From the NCBI GenBank assembly GCA_038251885.1, contig JBBSAX010000001.1, positions 1 through 64,000 of the forward strand: a stretch of DNA of 64,000 bases, given 5' to 3'. The translations under genes were made by a program, and so were the position numbers. This stretch comes from JAHCHG01 sp038251885 (lineage in GTDB: Bacteria > Acidobacteriota > Blastocatellia > Pyrinomonadales > Pyrinomonadaceae). The notes below the pieces were generated by a model, which was not told the DNA's origin, did no database searches, and saw nothing but the letters and a program-made list of their open reading frames with translations. Below, in pieces: positions 44,279-52,475 of this stretch (within the stretch, counting starts at the first letter, position 1; each line of letters starts with the position of its first letter).

Positions 44279-44707
44279 ATGAACGAGATAAATTGCGAAA
44301 ACGTGCTGATGGCGAAAATGGCGGAAATTGACGGCGAAGAAGCCGGATTTTCGTCCGAACAAGTAACTCTGCATATAGCCGCTTGCGAGAATTGCCGACG
44401 GGAAATTGAACAAATGCGGTTAAGCGACAATCTGTTCAAAAACCAAACGCGGCGCGGGCAACCGGCGGATTTATGGTCGGCGATTGAAAATCAAATCGGA
44501 AATAAAACAGTTTATCAAATCAGTTGGAAACCGTTTGTTCTGCTCGTCGTGATTCTCGTTGCATATAAACTGCTTGAAATGCTTCCCGAACGTGATTTCG
44601 GTTTGGCTTTCAAACTCGTGCCGCTCGTTTTTATCGTCGCGCTGTTTGTTTTTTTGAAAGAAAATCCGTTCAAAATTAACGCCGAACTCACACAAGGAGA
44701 GATATAA
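44279..44707 (+). CDS. Anti-sigma factor (zinc-finger, membrane-anchored)
   Basis: 142 residues. The HxxxCxxC motif HIAACENC (about residues 31-38) with Cys at about 6 forms the ZAS zinc finger typical of anti-sigma factors. Two transmembrane helices follow (PFVLLVVILVAYKLLEM and LAFKLVPLVFIVALFVFL). Likely holds the ECF sigma factor at the membrane until a signal is sensed. Confidence 0.85.
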   Translation: MNEINCENVLMAKMAEIDGEEAGFSSEQVTLHIAACENCRREIEQMRLSDNLFKNQTRRGQPADLWSAIENQIGNKTVYQISWKPFVLLVVILVAYKLLEMLPERDFGLAFKLVPLVFIVALFVFLKENPFKINAELTQGEI

Positions 44708-44709
44708 CT

Positions 44710-45024
44710 ATGAATGAAATGAACACTAAAGAATCTCTGATTATCGGACAAAAATACGCTTTTGCGACCGCTTCCTTGATTTTGGGAATTAGCTGTTTCG
44801 TTAATTTACTCGGACTCGAGAAAGCGATTTTGGCGATTGTTTTTGCTTGGCTGGCATTACGAACTACGCCCGCGCCGCAGTTGAAAGAACATCGCGTTTG
44901 GGCGAAAGTCGGTTTGGTTCTCGGTATTCTGCCGCTGATTATTTTGCCGACTATAATTATTTTAAACTTTGACCGCATTCGGGAAATTATCGAATTATTT
45001 TCAAAATTGAGCGGCGGTAGATAA
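44710..45024 (+). CDS. Small DUF4190-like membrane protein
   Basis: 104 residues, two or three transmembrane helices with Gly/Leu-rich turns (TASLILGISCFVNLLGLEKA; VGLVLGILPLIILPTII). Similar in layout to DUF4190 proteins, which are often encoded with anti-sigma factors. It begins 2 bp after the anti-sigma stop, so the three genes are one operon. Confidence 0.6.
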   Translation: MNEMNTKESLIIGQKYAFATASLILGISCFVNLLGLEKAILAIVFAWLALRTTPAPQLKEHRVWAKVGLVLGILPLIILPTIIILNFDRIREIIELFSKLSGGR

Positions 45025-45046
45025 ATCTTAAAATGGAGAAACGAAA

Positions 45047-46480
45047 ATGAAAAATTTAACTTTTATGCTGATGAATATACTGATTTTAATCGTTTTGGCG
45101 TTGCCGGTCTTTGCCCAAAACGAGAACGGCGCAATCGAGGGAAACTGGCTCGGAACGCTTGATGTCGGCGAGGGAGTAAAAATGCGGCTGGTTTTGAAAG
45201 TGGCGAAAACCGCTGACGGTTTCGCGGCAAAACTCGACAGTATTGACCAGGGCGCGAAGGATTTGCCGATTGATTCAATCAAACTGGAAGGCAATAAGAT
45301 GAGTTTTGCCGCCGCTCAATTCGGGATGAGCTATGAAGGAACGCTCAACGAAAAAAGAGACGAAATCAGCGGAACTTTTCGGCAAGGCGCGGGTTCAACG
45401 CCTTTTGTTTTCAGACGCATCGCCGAAATTCCGAAAAAAAGTCGGCGGCAAGACCCGATCAAACCTTATCCATATGCGGAGCAAGAAGTCGTTTATAAAA
45501 ATGAAAAAGATAACGTAAGACTAGCCGGAACGCTGACCTTGCCGCGCGGCGGCGGAAAATTTCCGGCTGTAATTTTAATCACCGGAAGCGGCTCGCAAGA
45601 CCGCGACTCGACCATCGCCGGACACCGCCCGTTTCTGGTGTTGGCGGATTATTTGACACGCCGGGGGATTGCCGTTTTGCGTGTTGACGACAGAGGTGTC
45701 GGCGGTTCTGATTTGGGTTCGCTTCGCGCTACAACCGAAAATTTTGTCGGCGATGTTTTAGCCGGAGTCGAATACTTAAAAAGTCGCAAAGAAATCAATC
45801 CGAAACAAATCGGACTCGTCGGACACAGCGAAGGCGGAATGATTGCGCCGATGGCTGCCGTCCGCTCGAAAGACGTGAGTTTTATCGTAATGCTTTCCGG
45901 GATGGGGCAAACCGGCGAAGACGTAATTCTCACGCAGTTGGCTTTAATTCAAGAAGCGAGCGGCGCGAAACCGGAAATAGTCGCTGCGGCGGTTGATTTT
46001 CAAAAAAGCCTTTTTGCCATTATTACATCCGAACCCGACGATAAACTTGCCGAAGGTAAAATCAACGAAATGCTTTCAGCGCGTAAAAGTAAAATGAACG
46101 AGCAGCAAATCAGAGAATTTGCACGGGTTGAAGCAGACATCAAAGCCGGAATGCCAAATCTATTATCGCCGTGGTATCGCTATTTTCTCGCCTTTAATCC
46201 GCGTCCGGTGCTTGAAAAAGTAAGCGTTCCGGTGCTGGCATTGAACGGCGAAAACGACGTGCAGATTGCCTCGAAAGAAAATCTCGCGCTCATTTCAGCC
46301 GCGCTGAAAGCCGGAAAAAATAAAGATTTTACGGTCAAATCTTTTCCGAAACTCAATCATCTTTTCCAAACGAGCCAAACGGGTTTGCCCGTTGAATACG
46401 ACGCAAACGAAGAAACAATTTCACCGCTCGTTTTGGAAACTGTTTCAAGTTGGATTTTGGAGCGAACAATCGGAAAGTAA
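45047..46480 (+). CDS. Secreted alpha/beta hydrolase (serine aminopeptidase-like)
   Basis: 477 residues: signal peptide to PVFAQ (residue 24), an N-terminal beta domain of about 100 residues (DUF-type, GTFRQGAGSTPFVFRR), then an alpha/beta hydrolase domain with PAVILITGSGSQDRDSTIAG and the nucleophile elbow GHSEGGM (Ser261). Asp is probably in NGENDVQIAS and His in LNHLFQTS. The substrate is unknown. It closes the ECF operon; a link to the sigma factor's regulon is inferred from position. Confidence 0.85.
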   Translation: MKNLTFMLMNILILIVLALPVFAQNENGAIEGNWLGTLDVGEGVKMRLVLKVAKTADGFAAKLDSIDQGAKDLPIDSIKLEGNKMSFAAAQFGMSYEGTLNEKRDEISGTFRQGAGSTPFVFRRIAEIPKKSRRQDPIKPYPYAEQEVVYKNEKDNVRLAGTLTLPRGGGKFPAVILITGSGSQDRDSTIAGHRPFLVLADYLTRRGIAVLRVDDRGVGGSDLGSLRATTENFVGDVLAGVEYLKSRKEINPKQIGLVGHSEGGMIAPMAAVRSKDVSFIVMLSGMGQTGEDVILTQLALIQEASGAKPEIVAAAVDFQKSLFAIITSEPDDKLAEGKINEMLSARKSKMNEQQIREFARVEADIKAGMPNLLSPWYRYFLAFNPRPVLEKVSVPVLALNGENDVQIASKENLALISAALKAGKNKDFTVKSFPKLNHLFQTSQTGLPVEYDANEETISPLVLETVSSWILERTIGK

Positions 46481-46522
46481 CAAGAAAGATTGTCATTTGT
46501 GTCTAAGAATATTGAAATATGG

Positions 46523-46580
46523 TGGTGCAAAAATAATCCACTGGTGCAAAAATAGTCCAAGTGGTGCAAAAATAGTCCAC
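46523..46580. repeat. Three tandem 19-20 bp repeats, IS21-family-end-like
   Basis: The unit tggtgcaaaaata(a/g)tcca occurs at 46523, 46542 and 46562, nearly identical. Multiple short terminal repeats of this type are a mark of IS21-family element ends. No IstA or IstB gene is nearby, so this may be a left-over end, a substrate for trans-transposition or an iteron-like array. Confidence 0.65.
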
Positions 46581-46599
46581 CCGCATTAAACGCAAAATC

Positions 46600-46646
46600 A
46601 AAAAGGAAGCCGGAAGTTAAAAATAAACTTTGACGGCTTCCTTTTT
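46600..46646. terminator. Bidirectional intrinsic-type terminator
   Basis: Stem AAAAAGGAAGCCG (46600-46612) pairs perfectly with CGGCTTCCTTTTT (46634-46646), with a 21 nt loop. The T run on each strand fits termination of the rightward hydrolase operon and of the leftward transglycosylase gene. Confidence 0.75.
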
Positions 46647-46661
46647 ATCTTTTAGTTCTTT

Positions 46662-47648
46662 TTATTTTGAAGGCTCAGCGAAAAAGGTAGAACGTGCCTT
46701 GTTCGTCGTCGCGGGGCGAGAATTATTGGTGATAACAATGACTCCGTTTTCCGTTAATTTCGTTTGATTTCCATTACTGACCGCATACCGACTGCCGGAG
46801 CGAGAGTCATAATAAATTTCAGCCGAGTTGTTTGTTTGCTGGTTTTGCTCAGAATTTCGGTTAGTTGTTTCTTTAATAATTGCATTGACATCGGGAATTT
46901 GAGCGGTCGTTTGCGGAATGTAAACGGGCGTTTTGAAATCGGGAATTTTTCCGATTTCGTAATCAATCAAACTCACTCGCGCCACAGTTGCAGAAATCAC
47001 GGTTGGAAATACGGCTCTGACGATATTTGCCGGAAAAGTCCCGCGTGAAACAAGCCAGCGGTAGATTTTTAATCCGCGCCCGACATATGCAATGGTTTCT
47101 GCGTAGGGCGGAACGCCGCCGATGGTTTTGACGGCTTTGGGATTGATAATTTTTCGTTCCGTTCTAATAATGCGCCCGCTGAGATATGCGGAAACCGTGC
47201 CTTCGCCCGAATTATACGCAGCTAAAATCGAATCAATCCGCCCGCCGAAAAGATTCGACAAATATTTCACATAACGCGCGGCGGCACGAATCGCCGGAAC
47301 AGGTTCATACGGATTGACTAAATCGTATCTGGCGGCAGTTGACGGAATGAACTGCATTAGCCCTTGCGCGTTTTTTGGGCTGGTCAGCCACGGGCGAAAA
47401 CGGGTTTCGTTGTAAGCAATCGCCCATAAAACATTCGGGTCAACGCCGTATGCGTTTGCCGCCCGTAAAATTTCATTTTCAAAATATGCGGCTCGAGTCA
47501 GCACGGGAAAACGCGAAAATTGATTGCGGGTCAAATTGGTTTGTGCGGGAGCCAAAGCCGCCGAAAGATTTATTAAAATCATTGCAAAGAGTAATGTTTT
47601 GCGTAATCGCGCCCGAAAACCGCCAAACGCGGCAAAGTTAAAATTCAT
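46662..47648 (-). CDS. Lytic transglycosylase (VirB1-like, SLT domain)
   Basis: 328 residues: signal peptide (about 1-36), then a soluble lytic transglycosylase domain with LWAIAYNETRFRPWL (catalytic Glu81), GLMQFIPSTAARYDL and ILAAYNSGEGTVSAYL. The C-terminus is Gln/Asn/Thr-rich. It opens the peptidoglycan for the transfer channel. It is leftward, divergent from the VirB2 operon (235 bp away). Confidence 0.88.
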   Translation of the reverse strand: MNFNFAAFGGFRARLRKTLLFAMILINLSAALAPAQTNLTRNQFSRFPVLTRAAYFENEILRAANAYGVDPNVLWAIAYNETRFRPWLTSPKNAQGLMQFIPSTAARYDLVNPYEPVPAIRAAARYVKYLSNLFGGRIDSILAAYNSGEGTVSAYLSGRIIRTERKIINPKAVKTIGGVPPYAETIAYVGRGLKIYRWLVSRGTFPANIVRAVFPTVISATVARVSLIDYEIGKIPDFKTPVYIPQTTAQIPDVNAIIKETTNRNSEQNQQTNNSAEIYYDSRSGSRYAVSNGNQTKLTENGVIVITNNSRPATTNKARSTFFAEPSK

Positions 47649-47883
47649 TTATTTGTTACCTCGATTAAATTTGATATTGGAAAACGGCGAAAGTTTTCAC
47701 TTGAAATCAAGAAAGCGCAAACCTTATGCCTAATTGCGCCTTAAATCCGTAACCGCTAATAAAATCAACATCTTTTCGCATAGGCACGTCTTTTGCTCTA
47801 AGCCAAATCACAAACTTTCGGGAAAGGATGTAAAAAGTCTTTTCTCAATCAATCAAAACCAAAATCAGTAGAGGATAAAAATA

Positions 47884-48303
47884 ATGAACCAAAAATTTGG
47901 AAACCTGAATTTTATGAAAAAGTATTCGGCGGGGAGTTTGAGAAAAACACTCGTTGCCGTGAAAGATAGTTTTTTAGCACACGCCAAAGCATCGTTTCCG
48001 GTGCTGGCGATTTTCGGCATCAGCCTTTTGCACAACCAAGCAATTCACGCTCAAGGTCCGATTTTCACGGGTGATGCGGGAAATCTCTCGAACATCATCC
48101 GTGAAGGCTTGAAGCTGATGTCTATCATTTTGTTTTGTCTTGGCGCAGTCGGCATTGCGTGGGGAATTTTTAACAAAATGACCGGCAAGGAATGGGGCAG
48201 TCAGGCATTCGGCGGAATTCTGAGCTTTGCCTTCGGAACAATCGTGGCGGTTTTTTGGCAAATCGCGCAAGGTCGCGCAGTTTCCGTTGACACCAATTTC
48301 TAA
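47884..48303 (+). CDS. VirB2/TrbC-like pilin subunit
   Basis: 139 residues. After a 55-residue leader ending in NQAIHAQ (another start at the ATG of MKKYSAGSL, residue 11, is possible), there are two hydrophobic helices (IILFCLGAVGIAWGIFNKMT and FGGILSFAFGTIVAVFW) joined by a short loop with KEWG: the VirB2/TrbC pattern. It begins the rightward transfer operon. Confidence 0.75.
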   Translation: MNQKFGNLNFMKKYSAGSLRKTLVAVKDSFLAHAKASFPVLAIFGISLLHNQAIHAQGPIFTGDAGNLSNIIREGLKLMSIILFCLGAVGIAWGIFNKMTGKEWGSQAFGGILSFAFGTIVAVFWQIAQGRAVSVDTNF

Positions 48304-48308
48304 ATACA

Positions 48309-48644
48309 ATGCGAAGAAGACAAACCAGACCTAACATTTTTCGCAACCTGAGACGTTTCGGCGTTTTTCAAGGCGACTGGAAATACATCCTGATTCCAAC
48401 GGGGGTGATGTATTTCCTGCCGTTTATTTTAGGCATTTGGATTTACTACATTCCCGCCGGATTTCCGCTCGGACTGCTAACCTTTATGGTCTTGCTCGGC
48501 AGTTTCAATTTCCTGCGGGCAAGCAAACCCGAATGCTGGCTTAAAAACCGAATGGACGCGGCGAGTGATAGTTGGACGAATTTTCGCCCGCCGATAAATG
48601 AAGAGTTCGGACAGACGGATTGGATTACAAAACGAGGTATATAA
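48309..48644 (+). CDS. VirB3/TrbD-like membrane protein
   Basis: 111 residues, basic N-terminus, two hydrophobic segments (YILIPTGVMYFLPFILGIWI and FPLGLLTFMVLLGSFNFL). Size and place (between VirB2- and VirB4-like genes) fit VirB3. Sequence similarity is weak. Confidence 0.6.
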   Translation: MRRRQTRPNIFRNLRRFGVFQGDWKYILIPTGVMYFLPFILGIWIYYIPAGFPLGLLTFMVLLGSFNFLRASKPECWLKNRMDAASDSWTNFRPPINEEFGQTDWITKRGI

Positions 48645-48648
48645 TTTT

Positions 48649-51516
48649 ATGGACACCGCAAATCTTTCATTTGCACAAGTTTTTCTGACTATTGTGGGCA
48701 GTTTTTCAGCCCTTGGAGCTGCTTTTGCTATCGGTTGGAGAGTTTTTCCGGCATTAACTTTTCGCGGATTTATCGGCAAAACGGAATCGGCGAAAAATTC
48801 GATTGAAGAAACCGATAACCCGGCTCGTGCCGCCGGGCGTTTGTTTCCGACTGAAATTTTAGGTTTGGAAGGCAACATCATCCGTTACCGCGACGGAAGT
48901 TTTGCCAAAGCCTACGGGTTCGAACCCGCGAACACGCTGTTCGACGATGAGCGAATGACTGAGCAACGAATCGAGGAACTCAAAACTTTGCTCAAATTTG
49001 AAAAGCCGGAAAAAACCGTCATTCAGTTTCGTTTTCAAACCAAGCCCGATGACGGAACAACGCTCAAGAATCATCTGCGAACACGCAACACGGAAAAATG
49101 CGATGCTCTCGCTTCTCTGCTGCAAGCGACAAACTTAGCGGTCTATGAGGAAGCAATCAAGAGCGGCGCGATAAAAACTCAAACGGCGACTGTCTGGATC
49201 CGTGTTCCGACCAAACATCTTGACGATAAAAGCGTTTTATCGCGCTTTGTGCCTTCATTGATTCGGGAAATAAAGTCAGTCGGATTTTTCAATTTACTTT
49301 TCAGTCCGATTATTTCAGGGAAAAACGCTTTTTCTCAAAGTTTTTTGGCACGAGAATTAAAAGCGGAAAAATATTGTCGGGAAAAAGCATTACGAATTTT
49401 TCAATCGTTTGAAGCGAATTTTCCGAAAGAATTGCGTTTGTCTGAACTTTCCGCGCAAGAAGTTTTCGACGAGATGTTTTTAAGCCACCGGCGCGAACAT
49501 CTTGAAACACCAAAACTGCCAAACCAAAAACGAATTGATATTCGCAGATATTTGACTAGTGCCGAAATCAAATGCGATGAAACCAATCACGTCATTCATA
49601 ACAGCGCGTTGGCAAGCCTTATTAGCTTGAAAACTTTACCCAATGGATTCGTTACCGCCGATACGATGCGGTATTTGACGGCAACCAGAAACCTGAAATT
49701 TCCGCACGAAATTGTGGTTGATTTAACGACTACGGAAAAAACGGCGGCAAAGAAAGATTTGCAGAAACGCATTGACCGCATTGACGGCAGCCGAAACACT
49801 TGGTTCGGCTTTAAATCGCTCAAAAAAGATGCCGTTGTTATTAAATCAGACCTTGAAAATCTGCTTGAGCAGGTCGAAGGCGATTCGGAAGAAATCTGTC
49901 AGATTCGCTTGAACGTCATTGTTTTCGGCGGTGTCCAAACCGGCAAACGCCCGTCCATCGAACAGATAAAAATTCTCGACGACCGCTGTGATGAGGTTAT
50001 CGCTTCCATTCGTAAGAAAACGGGCGCGGACGCGATTCGGGAAGATGCGGCGCGTCAAAGGGCAATTTATCCGCGAATGCTGGCAGGAGAACTTTCTTGG
50101 CGCAAAACCGGGCAGGAACTGGTCGAAACCGCCGATTCCGTTATAGCTTTTGTGCCAACCGAAACGAATTGGCGTGGAAGTCAGCGACCGCACAGCATTT
50201 TTACGACTCCTTCCGCAACGATGTTTGGTTTAGACCTTTACGACCGTGCGTTAATCAAGTCGCCAACGGTCATCGTTACCGCCGCATCAGGTGAAGGCAA
50301 ATCATTTTTAGCGACAATGCTGATTACCGACATTCGCGCTCATCGCGGACAGGTTAAAGTGCGCGTGATGGATTACCGCTACTCTTTTAAACCGATTTGC
50401 CGGCTTTTTAACGGTCGCCATATCGAATTTAACGAGCAAGAGCCGAAGCCGATCAACATCTGGAATTATCCGGGCATTGAAACCGGCAAACTACCTTCAA
50501 AACGGCAACTGGCGATGGTTTTGACCGACATTTTGATTTTGAGCAAAACGCCTAAAACAGATGCTATTTCCAGTGCGATTGCCGCGACGGTAATTGACGA
50601 AGTTTATAAAATGGCATCGGCGCGAAACGGAACAGGCAGACCGAAATTTCAGCCGACTTTAGGACATTTTCTCGACGTGCTAAAAAGCTATCATTGGTCG
50701 GACGCTCAAAAAGCTCGGGCGGACGAACTTTATCTCAAACTCAATATCTACCGCAAAGATCCGTGGCTCAATGCGCCGACGCATCCCGATTACGACACCA
50801 ATTCGATGTTCGATGTCTTTGAACTTTCGACGATTGCCACTTTGGACGAAAAAATCCGCGAATCGGTCGGTTTCCGAATTTCCGCCCAAATTATGCAGGA
50901 AATCGGCGAAGAATCAGACTCAGGACAAAAAACGCCGATTCTCTTTATCTGTGACGAAGTGCGCGAAATCAATAAACATTTTCCGGCGATTCAGGAATTG
51001 ATGGCGGAAGCCTCTGTCACAGGTCGCAAAGAAGGGTTGGTAACGATTCTTTTCTCGCAAGCCTACGAGCATTTTACGGGAACGCCCGAACGCCCCAATG
51101 TGTCGGGAATTGATTTAGTCAAAAACTCCGGCGTGAAAATCATCGGCAAACAAATCGGCGGTTTTGAACGCCTGGCGGATGATTGCGAACTATCGAAAGA
51201 AACTATTGCCGCCGTCAAAGCCATTAACAACCATTACGGCAGTTATACGCAATGGGTAATGGTCTTGGGAAGCGGAAACGACAAGATTATAGAGATGGCA
51301 GAAGTTCACGCTTCGCCGGCAATGCTCTGGGCAAATACCAATGACACCAACGAAGCCAACGCCCGACGGCTTCTCGAAAATTTACGTCCCGATTTACCAC
51401 TTGCCTTTATCGTCAGTTGGCTGGCGAACAAGTATCCGCGCGGCTTAACGGCAGTAGGTTTAACCAATCTTTTCGATGAAGATTTGGCGGAATTAAATAT
51501 TGGAGGAAATTTATGA
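48649..51516 (+). CDS. VirB4/TraC-type conjugation ATPase
   Basis: About 955 residues from ATG 48649 (5 bp after the VirB3-like stop); a longer in-frame version overlaps that gene and is not supported. N-terminal transmembrane helix, VirB4 N-domain, then Walker A AASGEGKS (about 545-552, Lys551) and Walker B PILFICDEVREI (Asp769). The VirB4 C-terminal signature (RKEGLVTILFSQAYEHFTG) is present. It energises pilus assembly and transport. Its stop overlaps the next start (ATGA). Confidence 0.92.
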   Translation: MDTANLSFAQVFLTIVGSFSALGAAFAIGWRVFPALTFRGFIGKTESAKNSIEETDNPARAAGRLFPTEILGLEGNIIRYRDGSFAKAYGFEPANTLFDDERMTEQRIEELKTLLKFEKPEKTVIQFRFQTKPDDGTTLKNHLRTRNTEKCDALASLLQATNLAVYEEAIKSGAIKTQTATVWIRVPTKHLDDKSVLSRFVPSLIREIKSVGFFNLLFSPIISGKNAFSQSFLARELKAEKYCREKALRIFQSFEANFPKELRLSELSAQEVFDEMFLSHRREHLETPKLPNQKRIDIRRYLTSAEIKCDETNHVIHNSALASLISLKTLPNGFVTADTMRYLTATRNLKFPHEIVVDLTTTEKTAAKKDLQKRIDRIDGSRNTWFGFKSLKKDAVVIKSDLENLLEQVEGDSEEICQIRLNVIVFGGVQTGKRPSIEQIKILDDRCDEVIASIRKKTGADAIREDAARQRAIYPRMLAGELSWRKTGQELVETADSVIAFVPTETNWRGSQRPHSIFTTPSATMFGLDLYDRALIKSPTVIVTAASGEGKSFLATMLITDIRAHRGQVKVRVMDYRYSFKPICRLFNGRHIEFNEQEPKPINIWNYPGIETGKLPSKRQLAMVLTDILILSKTPKTDAISSAIAATVIDEVYKMASARNGTGRPKFQPTLGHFLDVLKSYHWSDAQKARADELYLKLNIYRKDPWLNAPTHPDYDTNSMFDVFELSTIATLDEKIRESVGFRISAQIMQEIGEESDSGQKTPILFICDEVREINKHFPAIQELMAEASVTGRKEGLVTILFSQAYEHFTGTPERPNVSGIDLVKNSGVKIIGKQIGGFERLADDCELSKETIAAVKAINNHYGSYTQWVMVLGSGNDKIIEMAEVHASPAMLWANTNDTNEANARRLLENLRPDLPLAFIVSWLANKYPRGLTAVGLTNLFDEDLAELNIGGNL

Positions 51517-52448
51517 AATCACAACTTTTGAGTTTTCCGAAACAGATTTTGATGAGTCTTTTGCTTTTTTCGATACTGCTCGGATTTGAACCAAAGAGCG
51601 CGCAGGCTCAATGGACGGTCTTCGATCCGTCGCAATACGCACTGCAACTTTCCAAAAAAATTGAAGAAGCGACGCGCTGGATGGAAACGGTCAACCAATA
51701 TATCACGATGTATGAAAACGCCGTCAAGCAATATCAAAAGATGGTCGAAAGCGTGACGAATTTGCGCGGAATTTTAGACAAAGTTGATGAGCAAATCACA
51801 CGTCATAAACAACTTATCACGACTTACGCACAGCTTGGAAAATTGATTCGAGGAACTTACGAATTAAAACGCCGGATTGAAAACACGATTACCAGTCAGA
51901 TTCAATCCGTCGTTAATATTTCCCGTAGGCTTAGGAACGGCATTTTCGATATGGATCAGAATAAACGCGATTTGGACGACTTTTTGCGCCATTCAATCGG
52001 GCGGCGGGCGGACGCGGAACTTAAAAATCTCGAACGGCTCGCCAAACTCGATGCCGAATTGGAGCGAATGCTTTATGACCGCGAAATGGTGCTGCTCGAT
52101 TTAGCCAAACTTTACGAAGAACGCGAAAAAATTGCCGAAAAAATTCGGGCGATTGATACTTCCAATCCGGCAAATCAGGACGGCGTGCAATCGTTGATTG
52201 ACCAGATGCTGGCGATAAATTTACGCATCACGACGGTTGAAGGGCAACTGCGCGAACTCGAAGCCAAAATTCAGGAAAAATTCGTGAAATACGGCTTGAA
52301 AATTGAGCAAATGACCGAGTTCGGCAAAGACATTCGGCAGACGAATGAAATGATGACCGGCATCACCCGCGCTTCGGACGAATTTATGATTGAACTGGAA
52401 AAATACGATGTTTGGCGGCAGGAAATTTACGACAATCAGCTTCCCTGA
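51513..52448 (+). CDS. VirB5/TrbJ-like periplasmic coiled-coil protein
   Basis: 311 residues: signal peptide to SAQAQ (about 33), then VFDPSQYALQLSKKIEEATR, the start typical of TrbJ/VirB5 proteins, and a long helical region (to about 280) with many charged heptads (DRLQELEAKIQEKFVKYG-like; NQYITMYENAVKQYQK). A minor pilus component or adhesin. Translationally coupled to VirB4. Confidence 0.78.
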   Translation: MKSQLLSFPKQILMSLLLFSILLGFEPKSAQAQWTVFDPSQYALQLSKKIEEATRWMETVNQYITMYENAVKQYQKMVESVTNLRGILDKVDEQITRHKQLITTYAQLGKLIRGTYELKRRIENTITSQIQSVVNISRRLRNGIFDMDQNKRDLDDFLRHSIGRRADAELKNLERLAKLDAELERMLYDREMVLLDLAKLYEEREKIAEKIRAIDTSNPANQDGVQSLIDQMLAINLRITTVEGQLRELEAKIQEKFVKYGLKIEQMTEFGKDIRQTNEMMTGITRASDEFMIELEKYDVWRQEIYDNQLP

Positions 52449-52475
52449 AATTAACAAAACGGAGAATTAAATTAT

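Noticed and set aside
48910..48930. ggttcgaaccc, like the T-loop of a tRNA
   Set aside because: It lies inside the VirB4-like coding sequence (YGFEPAN), with no cloverleaf around it.
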